Both the position numbers and the translations under genes were made by a program. Source: Bacteroidota bacterium (GTDB lineage Bacteria > Bacteroidota > Bacteroidia > Chitinophagales > Chitinophagaceae). From it: 64,000 nucleotides of DNA. Where the stretch lies: assembly GCA_018267965.1 (NCBI GenBank), contig JAFDXK010000003.1, forward strand, positions 62,001 through 126,000. Reading direction: 5' to 3'. The notes under the pieces were generated by a model, which saw only the letters and a list, made by a program, of their open reading frames with translations, was not told where the DNA came from and did not search any database. Shown here piece after piece: positions 45,018-53,239 of the stretch. Numbering within the stretch: position 1 is the first letter of the stretch; each line of letters starts with the position of its first letter.

Positions 45018-46442
45018 TTATTTCACCTTCTTATCCAGCCAATCGCCTATGGTTTGTAATGCTGTTGGTGAGAATGTTTCATCCAAATCACCATACTCGG
45101 CAGTGTTGCATTGTTTACATGTCTGGAACAAGTGGTTCAGCCCCGGCAGTTCTTTGGTTTCGTAAGATTTGCTTTTGCTCTTTTGCAATGACGCCTGTAT
45201 ACCTGCAAGATTGCTCTTTGCGAGTACCTGCACATCTTTTTCACCGTTCAGTGCCAGCACCTTACAACTCAATTTTTGCAAAGTAGGTTGCGGGTCGTAT
45301 TTCAAAAAGTAGTTCAACCATTTGTTATGATACATCATCATGAACTCGTCAATAAAATCTCTTTCTTTCTGAAAATCATTCAATCCTGTCAGCTCTAATG
45401 CTTCTTTACTGGCAGTGGGTTTCCATGCTGTAGTTACTTTTATCATCCTGTTTTTCGCATCTTCTCCCGATGTTCCTGCTATGGCAGCCTGTTCCATACC
45501 ACGATACAGTTTGCGGTATTCGTTCACTACACTTTCACTCACCCCGCCCGATTGCATAATGGCAGCATTCTGGTCTTCCATCATCTCATATACTTTGATA
45601 CCCGGGCCTGCCAGCATGATGATGAAATCAACATCCTTTCTGTCTGCTGCCACCATAGGGGCTATCATGCCCCCTTCGCTATGGCCTATCATGCCTAGCT
45701 TTTTAGTATTCACTTCCTTGCGTGTCTTCAGGTAATCCAAGCCTGTGCTTACATCTTTGGCAAAGTCGAGGCTGGTAAGGTTGTTGGGGTTACCGCCAAC
45801 AGTAGTTCCGCCCATGCCACGGTCATCTACACGCAATACGATATAACCTTTCTTGGTGAGGTAGTCTGCTATTACCATAAATGGCTTGTGCCCTTTTATT
45901 TCACCATCACGGTTTTGAGAACCCGAACCCGATATCAGTATCATGGCAGGATGCGTCTTACCATCTTTAGGTATGGTAATGGTAGCACCATAAGTCATGC
46001 TTTTATCTGCATTCTGATACGTTACTTCTTCACTGGTATAACTGAACGGTGGCTGTGGTGTTTGCGGCTTGAATATCTCCGCAGGCTTTTCTGTTCTTTT
46101 CATTTCCAACGGTATAGATGCGCCGCCCTGGAACCATGCACCTACTATTTCATCGCCCATCAGTAAGCCTTTGTACTGAATACCGAGGCTGCTCATATCA
46201 AACAGTGCAGTATCATTATTTAATGACGCGTTCTGCACGCCTATGCCCGTCACGCCCTGGTCGGGGCTATCCATAGTGGCAGATAATTTGCCGTTCGATT
46301 CCTTTACCCTGAACACCAATCTTACATCTTTTCCTCCTGCGCTTATTTTGCCTTCCCAGTTGCCTGCCAGTTTGCTTTGAGCAAAAGCCTGGGCAGACAC
46401 AGCCAGCAGGCAAAGAGCAGCACCTAATGTTTTCATATTCAT
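45018..46442 (-). CDS. Secreted alpha/beta hydrolase
   Basis: 474 residues from the ATG at 46442; an ATG at 46436 is equally possible. A longer frame to 46514 is rejected because the promoter lies inside it. The signal peptide ends QAFAQ. An N-terminal beta domain (about 20-130, KLAGNWEGKI...) precedes the hydrolase domain with the oxyanion SGSGSQNRDGE, the nucleophile elbow GHSEGG and the catalytic histidine near GLNHLFQ. It is an esterase or peptidase of the periplasm with unknown substrate. Confidence 0.88.
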   Translation of the reverse strand: MNMKTLGAALCLLAVSAQAFAQSKLAGNWEGKISAGGKDVRLVFRVKESNGKLSATMDSPDQGVTGIGVQNASLNNDTALFDMSSLGIQYKGLLMGDEIVGAWFQGGASIPLEMKRTEKPAEIFKPQTPQPPFSYTSEEVTYQNADKSMTYGATITIPKDGKTHPAMILISGSGSQNRDGEIKGHKPFMVIADYLTKKGYIVLRVDDRGMGGTTVGGNPNNLTSLDFAKDVSTGLDYLKTRKEVNTKKLGMIGHSEGGMIAPMVAADRKDVDFIIMLAGPGIKVYEMMEDQNAAIMQSGGVSESVVNEYRKLYRGMEQAAIAGTSGEDAKNRMIKVTTAWKPTASKEALELTGLNDFQKERDFIDEFMMMYHNKWLNYFLKYDPQPTLQKLSCKVLALNGEKDVQVLAKSNLAGIQASLQKSKSKSYETKELPGLNHLFQTCKQCNTAEYGDLDETFSPTALQTIGDWLDKKVK

Positions 46443-46446
46443 AAAG

Positions 46447-46477
46447 CAAATATAAAGCCCATACAGCCCTTGCCCAA
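46447..46477 (-). promoter_or_regulatory. Promoter of alpha/beta hydrolase gene
   Basis: Minus-strand TTG (46477-46475), 20-bp spacer, TATATTTG (46454-46447). It ends 4 nt before the ATG at 46442 or 10 nt before 46436, implying a leader of a few nt at most. Confidence 0.6.
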
Positions 46478-46557
46478 CGTCAACTGTATATTTATTATCG
46501 TATTGTATCCACAATAAAAAGTATGGCGCTCGAGGGTGGATTTAAGCGTGGCTTCAT

Positions 46558-46565
46558 TACCTTTG
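46558..46565 (+). promoter_or_regulatory. -7 element of corA operon
   Basis: TACCTTTG. It lies within the longer in-frame reading (from 46523) and so argues for the ATG at 46595. Confidence 0.5.
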
Positions 46566-46594
46566 CACAGCATTCAAAACACCCCTGCGGTATA

Positions 46595-47536
46595 ATGGTT
46601 CAATACTTTAAAAATATCAACCGCCAGACGCTGGAGATTCAAAGCCCCGAGGGTGCCAACTGGATAAATGTGACCCCACCTTTCCAGGAGAATGAGATCG
46701 ACAACCTCTCTGTAGCATTGGGTATCCCCCGCGACTTCCTTACCGATACACTCGATATTGAAGAACGTGCGCGCTATGAGATGGAGGATGAGGTGAAACT
46801 CATCGTTATCAAAACACCGGTAGAGAACAAATCGGTGAACGAAAGCGATGCCTATTTCGTAACCATTCCTATATCTGTCATCATTACCGAAAAGCAGCAG
46901 GTAGTAACGGTAAACTCTTTTGAGAACGTAGCCATGCGCCGTTTTCTGAACACGTTTGCCAAACGCCATCCTGAACGCCCCGTAATGATGGTGCTGAAGA
47001 TATTTGAGAAAGTGGTGATGGACTTCCAGGAAGTGCTGAAAGAAATCAACCACCGACGCAATACCTACGAACAGAAACTGTACGATAGCAACCGTAACGA
47101 AGAATTACTGGCATTGATGCGTGTGCAGAAATCGCTGGTATACTTCCTTACCGCACTGCGTGCCAATGAACTGCTGCTGATGAAGATGGAACGCACCAAC
47201 TTCCTCAATTGCAGCGAAGATGAAAAAGACCTGCTGGCCGACCTTATCGTAGAGTTCTCTCAGGCCCTTGAAATGGCAAATACTTATACCAACATCCTTA
47301 GCTCTACTATGGATGCCTTTGCCAGTATCATCAACAATAACATGAACATTGTTATTAAACGCCTTACCGCTATAACGATAGTGATATCCGTACCCGGTTT
47401 GGTGGCGGGCTTCTTTGGTATGAACGTGGCTTTCCCCGGAGAGAATACACTCAACGGTTTCTTCTTTGCCATCGTCATCTCCATTATCATATCCATACTT
47501 ACAGCCTGGTACTTCAATAAAAAGAAATGGTTCTAA
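46595..47536 (+). CDS. corA: CorA-family magnesium/divalent cation transporter
   Basis: 313 residues from the ATG at 46595, chosen because a promoter element lies inside the longer reading. The cytosolic N-terminal funnel domain is followed by the long stalk helix and two C-terminal membrane helices. The signature GMN is in LVAGFFGMNVAFPGEN between them, and the end is the usual basic tail (NKKKWF). It forms a pentameric Mg2+ channel. The Nudix gene starts at the base after its stop codon. Confidence 0.92.
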   Translation: MVQYFKNINRQTLEIQSPEGANWINVTPPFQENEIDNLSVALGIPRDFLTDTLDIEERARYEMEDEVKLIVIKTPVENKSVNESDAYFVTIPISVIITEKQQVVTVNSFENVAMRRFLNTFAKRHPERPVMMVLKIFEKVVMDFQEVLKEINHRRNTYEQKLYDSNRNEELLALMRVQKSLVYFLTALRANELLLMKMERTNFLNCSEDEKDLLADLIVEFSQALEMANTYTNILSSTMDAFASIINNNMNIVIKRLTAITIVISVPGLVAGFFGMNVAFPGENTLNGFFFAIVISIIISILTAWYFNKKKWF

Positions 47537-47947
47537 ATGCCGCATCCCAAATTCAACATAAGGGTATACGGAATATGGATACATGAACAGCAACTGCTGG
47601 TGAATGAAGAACTGATACGCGGGCAACGCATTACCAAACTACCGGGCGGAGGATTGCATTTTGGCGAAGGCATCATCGACTGCCTGAAACGCGAATGGCA
47701 GGAAGAACTGCAACTGGAGATAGAAGTACTCAGCCATTTTTACACCACACATTTCTTTCAGCCATCTGCCTTCGACGACTCGCAGGTTATCAGCATCTAC
47801 TACCGCGTAGCCGCACAGCCGCAGTCTGCCATACGCAATACCCAACCCAACGAGCGCACCTACTGGCTGCCACTGGCACAGCTTACACCCGACACCTTTT
47901 CACTGCCTATAGACAAAGTGGTGGCAGAGATGATACAGGCGTTGTAA
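47537..47947 (+). CDS. Nudix hydrolase
   Basis: 136 residues. The Nudix box G-x5-E-x7-R-E-x2-E-E runs from GLHFGEGIIDCLKREWQEEL with the final glycine replaced by glutamine. The N-terminal strand reads NIRVYGIWIHEQQLLVNEE. The substrate is unknown. It directly follows corA with no gap and is co-transcribed. Confidence 0.9.
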   Translation: MPHPKFNIRVYGIWIHEQQLLVNEELIRGQRITKLPGGGLHFGEGIIDCLKREWQEELQLEIEVLSHFYTTHFFQPSAFDDSQVISIYYRVAAQPQSAIRNTQPNERTYWLPLAQLTPDTFSLPIDKVVAEMIQAL

Positions 47948-47977
47948 ACCCTTCCGTCACTCGCAATGCTCGTGCCA

Positions 47978-48061
47978 CCTTCCCTAAGAACAGGGAAGGA
48001 ATCATATATTTATTAAATTCTCCTCCTGTTTTTAGGAGGAGTACTCCGACGAATGTCGGAG
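47978..48061. repeat. Three perfect hairpins in a row
   Basis: CCTTCCCT / AGGGAAGG (arms 47978-47985 and 47992-47999), CTCCTCCT / AGGAGGAG (48020-48027 and 48034-48041) and CTCCGAC / GTCGGAG (48044-48050 and 48055-48061). All arms are perfect. Only weak T runs follow, so they are repeat elements rather than normal terminators. Confidence 0.7.
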
Positions 48062-48083
48062 GGAGGTGGTAGAATACACTCCT

Positions 48084-48109
48084 GTCATTGCGAGGAACGA
48101 AGCAATCTC
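48084..48109 (+). repeat. REP-like element, copy 1
   Basis: GTCATTGCGAGG at the left end and GCAATCTC at the right end, with ATTGC/GCAAT able to pair. The same ends occur in reverse orientation at 50575-50623, on the other side of the three-gene island. Confidence 0.65.
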
Positions 48110-48121
48110 GAGGAATGAGTA

Positions 48122-48685
48122 TTAATCAAAGAAACCTTCTTCCTCAAGTTGCTTATGCTTTTTAATGAGCCTTTCTTTTTGATGTTTTAACCTCGCAATA
48201 GCTTGGTTCATTTTATCGATTTGTATGTCGTCAGATAAGCCATAGATTCTAGCATGGTTTTGTAAATCCTTTTCAGTAGTTAATATCTTAAGGTCAAGCT
48301 CAGCTATTGCATTCCCTATATCATTATTTAATATCTCTCCTAATAGTATAGAGTTCTCTAGCAATTCTTCAACTACCTTTTCTGTTTGCTTGGCATAGTT
48401 TTCGATTTGCCTGTTCGTGCTTTCTTGTAAAGCAGAAATCTGCTTTTCAGTTAATTGTTGTAGATGATTTAATTGTTCCTTTGTTGCTTTCTCAATTTGC
48501 TCATTGTTTTGACCCATTATTATAAGTGCTGCAAACAACGGGATAAGAATTGCTCCAAATTGAAGTATAGCATTATTCCAGTCATTCTTACTTATATGGA
48601 CTGTTACATACCATATAAATCCTACAATGAACATGGCTAATCCAAGCCAGTACCGAAGCCATTTATTTTTCAATTTCATTTCCAT
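48122..48685 (-). CDS. Membrane-anchored coiled-coil protein of unknown function
   Basis: 187 residues. Two membrane helices lie near the N-terminus (about 11-30 and 40-57). The rest is a long charged helix, with heptad-like Leu/Ile spacing (QLNHLQQLTEKQISALQEST, LDLKILTTEKDLQNHARI, KMNQAIARLKHQKERLIKKH) and a Glu-rich end. No enzymatic motif. The family was not recognised. It is last of three minus-strand genes, 10 nt after the HNH gene. It could hold the nuclease at the membrane or sense damage; this is speculation. Confidence 0.75.
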   Translation of the reverse strand: MEMKLKNKWLRYWLGLAMFIVGFIWYVTVHISKNDWNNAILQFGAILIPLFAALIIMGQNNEQIEKATKEQLNHLQQLTEKQISALQESTNRQIENYAKQTEKVVEELLENSILLGEILNNDIGNAIAELDLKILTTEKDLQNHARIYGLSDDIQIDKMNQAIARLKHQKERLIKKHKQLEEEGFFD

Positions 48686-48695
48686 AACAATACAA

Positions 48696-49637
48696 TTATG
48701 ATTTATAAATATTGCTATTATGCCAGTCTATAAATTGACTAGCAGGTTTATCAATCTCCCTAATAGGTAAATACAATAAATTTTTACCATGATATTGATA
48801 ATATTCTCTGCCATTTTCAAATTCAGTCTTTATTCTGCTACTAATCTCAACTTTTAAGTCATTTGTGATTGTTATGTAACCTGTGTCAAAAAGCTTGTGC
48901 ATATCTGAGCGTAGTAGTATACCATTAGAAATAAAATGTGGTCCTGATAAAGCATACGGTTTTATATGTGCGGCTTCTAAAACAGGCAATGTTTTCTCAC
49001 CTGTTATTGCACATCGGCGACTATATGAATCGGTTACCAATACTCGAAAAGCTCCTTGTCCCAATCTTACTTTCGTAAGCACTGATTTACCATATTTTGC
49101 ATCCGGTTCTTCCAAGATTAATTGACTTTTTTGTCCATCAAGTGTACTATCAACTAAATATTTATCCAATAAGACCTGTACTCTGCTCCATAAGCGATTT
49201 CCTATTTCTTCATCCGTATTGTATGATTTTCCTTGCACAATACTACCACTCCAATTTTCAGGAATTTCAATCCAATCTTCTTTTCTAAAGAAAATGGGAT
49301 TAGTCAGAACTATACAACCAATAATTGGATTAATGTTGTCCTTATCTTGCCTATAATTAAGTATCATTCTTTGCAATTCTAAGAACGAATTACAGCCATT
49401 CCGATTACCAAATGCATCCCACGCGACTGAAATAGGCAAGAAAGTATGACTTGAGAAAAAACCAATACCGCCTATAGCGTTTAAAGGACTTTTTAACTTA
49501 AATAAAAAGGGTGCGCCAGACGATAAGGCTTTAAAAGAAACATTGCCTCCTGGCTGCCAGAAGTTTATATCCTCGGGGTTTATTTGACTGAGATAGTTAT
49601 ACCAGTTATTATCCGTTACGCCCAAGTAGAATTTCAT
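48696..49637 (-). CDS. HNH endonuclease (putative restriction enzyme) with N-terminal reader-like domain
   Basis: 313 residues. The C-terminal HNH domain is clear: YSRRCAITGEKTLPVLEAAH with the HNH histidines in AAHIKPYALSGPHFISNG and LLRSDMHKLFDTGYITI. The N-terminal ~150 residues (NFWQPGGNVSFKALSSGAPF, LNAIGGIGFFSSHTFLPISV) recall the PUA/EVE-like folds found in modification-sensing nucleases; this is inference. The family matches putative restriction endonucleases with no methylase partner. It overlaps the RipA-like gene by 1 nt. Base composition is poorer in GC than the flanking genes. Confidence 0.85.
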   Translation of the reverse strand: MKFYLGVTDNNWYNYLSQINPEDINFWQPGGNVSFKALSSGAPFLFKLKSPLNAIGGIGFFSSHTFLPISVAWDAFGNRNGCNSFLELQRMILNYRQDKDNINPIIGCIVLTNPIFFRKEDWIEIPENWSGSIVQGKSYNTDEEIGNRLWSRVQVLLDKYLVDSTLDGQKSQLILEEPDAKYGKSVLTKVRLGQGAFRVLVTDSYSRRCAITGEKTLPVLEAAHIKPYALSGPHFISNGILLRSDMHKLFDTGYITITNDLKVEISSRIKTEFENGREYYQYHGKNLLYLPIREIDKPASQFIDWHNSNIYKS

Positions 49638-50353
49638 TATTTAAAAACCTTTCTCTTTTTAAAACTAAAATCAGCAGCCCCAAAATGTCCTCTTCCATAA
49701 CCCATAAACATCGCACCAGTAAAATAAATAGAAATGATCAATGAGGATATCTCTATCCAAGCAATACTTCGCCATGTGCCTGTAAAGTAAATGTTATCAG
49801 CAACATATTTTGCTGCTAATACAACCCATATAACAGTAAAAAATCTACTAATGATTTCATTTATTTTAGATACTGAAAATGTTGCGTCAGTTTTATGCAT
49901 GTATACAATCTTATATAATGGTCCAGTAACTTTATCTTCTAGCATATCAATATGTTTTTCCCAATGTCTTTGCCAAAATTTACTGCCAATATTATTTAAT
50001 GCCCATGCCAACGCAGTAATAAAACCTATACAGATAACTATAAACAGTATTTGTGGGTTTTTCTTGGGGTCACTGTTATATGCTTCAGAATTTATTATTG
50101 CAGCATATGCTGCAAATGCAGCAATTTGAAAAGCCCAAAAATACGTTGCTCGTTTCCAATAATTATCTATTTCAAACCTTCTTGCATCCCAAGCTTTTTC
50201 ATAAGCAACCTCATGTGTTGTCTTTCCTTCTATTATTGACTTTGTACCCTGCAATAATTCATTTTCGTAATCCTGTAAAGTTATATCTGTTGTATTTTGT
50301 TGTTTATTATTCCAAAAGAATTTCCACAAGCTTTTGAATAGATTGCTCATCAT
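49637..50353 (-). CDS. RipA-like membrane protein
   Basis: 238 residues with four membrane helices (about 70-90, 98-118, 170-188 and 200-222). The block KAWDARRFEIDNYWKRATYF just before the first helix is the mark of the RipA-type octameric membrane protein family. Its function is poorly known. It is first in the three-gene unit; its stop overlaps the next start by one nt. Linked to an HNH nuclease and a coiled-coil membrane protein, it may form a membrane-associated defence or repair unit, which is inference. Confidence 0.75.
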   Translation of the reverse strand: MMSNLFKSLWKFFWNNKQQNTTDITLQDYENELLQGTKSIIEGKTTHEVAYEKAWDARRFEIDNYWKRATYFWAFQIAAFAAYAAIINSEAYNSDPKKNPQILFIVICIGFITALAWALNNIGSKFWQRHWEKHIDMLEDKVTGPLYKIVYMHKTDATFSVSKINEIISRFFTVIWVVLAAKYVADNIYFTGTWRSIAWIEISSLIISIYFTGAMFMGYGRGHFGAADFSFKKRKVFK

Positions 50354-50574
50354 CTAAAGGTTTTAGATTAATAAACTTAATGAATTTCTAGGATGTAAAA
50401 CCGCTCGTTATTTTCTCAGTTGATTTTTGATAATCAATTAGTTATATTATTGCTACAATTTATCGCTATTTTATCATTATAACAAAAATAAAACGTATAT
50501 TTGTTATAGTAAATAGCTGTTATGCTAACCTGTAAACCACCCTTATCTGTACCGTTCTTTTCCCACATTAGCGT

Positions 50575-50623
50575 GAGATTGCCACGTACATATCTGCACT
50601 CGCAGATAATCCCTCGCAATGAC
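50575..50623 (-). repeat. REP-like element, copy 2
   Basis: Minus-strand reading begins GTCATTGCGAGG and ends GCAATCTC, as in copy 1 at 48084 but inverted. Between the ends an internal hairpin ATCTGC / GCAGAT is present. Confidence 0.6.
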
Positions 50624-50750
50624 GGGAGAAGAGAGAAAAAAACATCAAAATCCGCAACAACCGAGCGCAGCGAGCTCATGAGCATACGACTAAAAATCAT
50701 CAACAAGTGCGAATAACTACAACAAAACACAACAAATTGCAACAATTCAG

Positions 50751-50777
50751 GAGATTTCTCTCTTCGCTCGAAATGAC
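50751..50777 (-). repeat. REP-like element, diverged copy 3
   Basis: Minus-strand reading begins GTCATTTCGAG and ends AAATCTC, a variant of copies 1 and 2 with the same spacing as copy 1. Confidence 0.5.
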
Positions 50778-50865
50778 GGGTAAGATTAGACATTCTCAGC
50801 TTGGCAGCACAGTAGTACCAAAGCTCAATCAGGGTCACCCCCGAAAAATGTGCCGTCATATATTT

Positions 50866-50911
50866 CGGGCTCTTTTCTTTCGTTCTTTCTTTGGAGAAGC
50901 AAAGAAAGAAC
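50866..50911 (+). repeat. 46-bp hairpin element, copy A
   Basis: A 16-bp lead (CGGGCTCTTTTCTTTC) is followed by a perfect 12-bp stem, GTTCTTTCTTTG / CAAAGAAAGAAC, with loop GAGAAG. An inverted copy lies at 52926-52971 on the far side of the ABC gene. Confidence 0.8.
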
Positions 50912-51094
50912 ATACAAATCCGCAACAAAATGCAACATTTCACCCCTTCCCTGCATTGAGAATCAGGTAAATACCCCTCTCCTGCAACCCAAAATCAAAA
51001 AATCATTCAATTCCGCAACATTTCACAACAAAAAACAACAATTTGATATAGAAATTCCTTAACCCTGTATATAGCTTAGTTTCATACATCCCCC

Positions 51095-51102
51095 TACCTT
51101 TG
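51095..51102 (+). promoter_or_regulatory. -7 element of second ABC exporter gene
   Basis: TACCTTTG, ending 10 nt before the ATG at 51113; no clear -33. Confidence 0.45.
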
Positions 51103-51112
51103 CATTTCCATT

Positions 51113-52918
51113 ATGAAACTACTCCTTAGTTACCTCGGCCGTCATAAAGGCCTTATTGTCATATCCCTGCTGCTGGCAACGGTCAACCAGGTCTTTTCCC
51201 TGTTCGACCCCTACATCTTCGGGCACTATATTATAGATGCCTATGCCAAAAAGCCGGGCGTATTCACCCAGCAACAGTTCCTGAGCGGTATCACTACCGG
51301 GTTGCTCATGCTCATAGGCACCGCCATGGTGAGCCGTATAGCCAAAGCCTTCCAGGATTATACCGTCAACAGCGTGATACAAAAAGTAGGTGCCCGCATC
51401 TATACCGATGGCCTGCGCCATGCCCTGCGCCTGCCTTACAGCGATTTTGAAGACCAGCGCAGCGGCGAAACCCTGAGCATACTGCAAAAGGTTCGTACCG
51501 ATAACGAGAAGTTCATCAATGCGTTTATCAATATCGTGTTCACCACGCTGATAGGCATTGTGTTTGTTATCATTTACGCCTTCAGCCTCGGTCAGGCAGG
51601 GCCTTATATAGTGGGTGTGTATTTGCTGGGCGCGCTTATCCTTACTGTGCTGATGAACTTTCTGAGCAAGAAGATAAAGGTGATTCAGAAAAAGATATTG
51701 GGCGAAACCAATGCACTGGCTGGCAGCACTACCGAGAGCCTTCGTAATATAGAACTGGTAAAGAGCCTCGGTTTAACTCAACAAGAGATTCGCCGCCTGA
51801 ATGCCAATACTATCAAGATTCTGGGATTAGAGTTGAAGAAGGTGCGCAGCCTGCGCAGCATCAGCTTTGTGCAGGGTACGTTTGTGAACTTCCTGAGGCA
51901 GTGTATCATGTTCACGCTGTTGTTCTTCCTCTTCCGCGAGAAACTGACCATCGGGCAGATGTTTACCATGCAGTTCTATTCGTTCTTCATCTTTGCGCCG
52001 TTGCAGGAGATAGGTAATGTGATACTGGCATGGCGCGAGGCTCAGGCTTCGCTGGGCAATATGAAGACCTTGTTTGAAAAACCTGTAGATGTAAAACCCG
52101 AACACCCGGTAACCATCAAACAAGTGCAGCAGTTGCGTTTTGATAAAGTAAGATTCCAACACAATACGGCTACCAAACCTGCATTGGAAGATATCAGCTT
52201 TAATGTGAACCTGGGCGAAACGATAGCATTTGTTGGCCCGAGTGGTAGTGGTAAAACTACATTGGTGAAGTTGCTAGTAGGTTTATACAACCCCGGCAGC
52301 GGACATATACTGTATAACGAAAACGACAGCAAGGCGATAGACTTTGACGAGCTGCGCCACCAGATAGGTTTCGTAACTCAGGATACGCAATTGTTTAGCG
52401 GTACTATTAAAGAGAACTTATTGTTCGTAAACCCCGGTGCCAGCGATGCAGAGATAAATGATGCATTGTCTAAAGCTGCTTGTCAGAATTTATTGGCAAG
52501 GGCAGAGAATGGTATTAATACCATGATAGGCGAAGGCGGTTTGAAACTGAGTGGTGGTGAAAGACAAAGGTTGAGCATAGCACGTGCACTACTGCGCCAT
52601 CCACGACTGATGATATTTGATGAAGCTACATCAGCACTTGATTCGCTGACCGAAGATGAGATAAGTAATACCATCAAAAACATTACTCAAAAGCGTGAAC
52701 ACATCACGGTGATGATTGCTCACCGCTTAAGTACCATTATGCATGCAGATCGTATCTATGTGCTGGAGAAAGGTAACATCATAGAAACTGGCAATCACCA
52801 GAGTTTGCTGGATGAGAAAGGTTTGTATTACGCTATGTGGCGCCAGCAGATAGGCGAACGCAAAGAAGTGCGTGCAGGTAATGGTGCAATGCCTGCTATG
52901 GCGCGTTCTGTTAAGTAA
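51113..52918 (+). CDS. ABC exporter, fused membrane and ATPase domains
   Basis: 601 residues. Six membrane helices (about 15-310) and a C-terminal ATPase: Walker A GPSGSGKTT, signature LSGGERQRL, Walker B LMIFDEATS and switch AHRLS. It is a second homodimeric-type exporter unlike the one at 41791 and of unknown substrate. Its base composition is richer in GC than the island upstream. It stands alone and is flanked by inverted copies of a 46-bp hairpin element. Confidence 0.93.
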   Translation: MKLLLSYLGRHKGLIVISLLLATVNQVFSLFDPYIFGHYIIDAYAKKPGVFTQQQFLSGITTGLLMLIGTAMVSRIAKAFQDYTVNSVIQKVGARIYTDGLRHALRLPYSDFEDQRSGETLSILQKVRTDNEKFINAFINIVFTTLIGIVFVIIYAFSLGQAGPYIVGVYLLGALILTVLMNFLSKKIKVIQKKILGETNALAGSTTESLRNIELVKSLGLTQQEIRRLNANTIKILGLELKKVRSLRSISFVQGTFVNFLRQCIMFTLLFFLFREKLTIGQMFTMQFYSFFIFAPLQEIGNVILAWREAQASLGNMKTLFEKPVDVKPEHPVTIKQVQQLRFDKVRFQHNTATKPALEDISFNVNLGETIAFVGPSGSGKTTLVKLLVGLYNPGSGHILYNENDSKAIDFDELRHQIGFVTQDTQLFSGTIKENLLFVNPGASDAEINDALSKAACQNLLARAENGINTMIGEGGLKLSGGERQRLSIARALLRHPRLMIFDEATSALDSLTEDEISNTIKNITQKREHITVMIAHRLSTIMHADRIYVLEKGNIIETGNHQSLLDEKGLYYAMWRQQIGERKEVRAGNGAMPAMARSVK

Positions 52919-52925
52919 TCTTATT

Positions 52926-52971
52926 ACCCTTTCTTTGCTTCTCCAAAGAAAGGGTGAAAGAAAAGAGCCCG
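52926..52971 (-). repeat. 46-bp hairpin element, copy B (inverted)
   Basis: The reverse complement matches copy A at 40 of 46 positions. The six differences are three base pairs at the foot of the stem (GTT/AAC in A, ACC/GGT in B), so pairing is kept. It starts 8 nt after the ABC stop codon. Confidence 0.8.
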
Positions 52972-53129
52972 CAATTAATTGCTCCGCCGAAATTGCGGTG
53001 GCTATACGCTGTTATCGTAGGGAAGTTCTCTTAGGCATACCAGTCCTTCGGACATGGAGGCGCTAACAAGTCTAAAAAATATTTACGAGCGGAGGATAAT
53101 ACTAATAGAAAAATCTTTTTGTTAAATAA

Positions 53130-53158
53130 AAAATGCCCTCGGTAACGGGGGCATTTTC
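53130..53158 (-). terminator. Terminator of small secreted protein gene
   Basis: Stem AAAATGCCC / GGGCATTTT; on the minus strand it is followed by a T run. Confidence 0.75.
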
Positions 53159-53239
53159 ATTTCATGGTGATAGCGGCTTTAATAGAAAACGAAATTCACA
53201 GTAATAGGTTGGTGTGGTTAGCTTTGGTGATGAGGGCTA

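Larger units (their letters stand above)
50354..51112. other. Gene-free, repeat-rich intergenic region
   Basis: About 760 bp with no credible gene. It contains two REP-like elements (50575-50623 and 50751-50777), the 46-bp hairpin element (50866-50911) and many CAACA/GCAACA words between 50700 and 51060. Minus-strand TATTTTTG at 50490-50483 may be the -7 of the RipA operon, and TACCTTTG at 51095 serves the ABC gene. Confidence 0.6.
52919..53239. other. Intergenic region with repeat and terminator
   Basis: It holds the inverted hairpin copy B (52926-52971), a palindrome GCAATTAATTGC at 52971, a short stem GTCC/GGAC at 53043-53053 and the terminator at 53130. No gene is supported. Confidence 0.6.

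Noticed and set aside
46523-46594. Longer CorA reading from an ATG at 46523
   Set aside because: A TACCTTTG promoter element at 46558 lies inside it, and the added residues do not resemble a CorA N-terminus. The ATG at 46595 is preferred.
50434-50943. Open frame of 169 residues on the minus strand
   Set aside because: It lies in repeat-rich intergenic DNA, has biased composition from the repeats, and no recognisable domain or promoter.
50700-51060. CAACA repeats as a CRISPR or tandem array
   Set aside because: Word spacing is irregular and no fixed repeat unit can be drawn.
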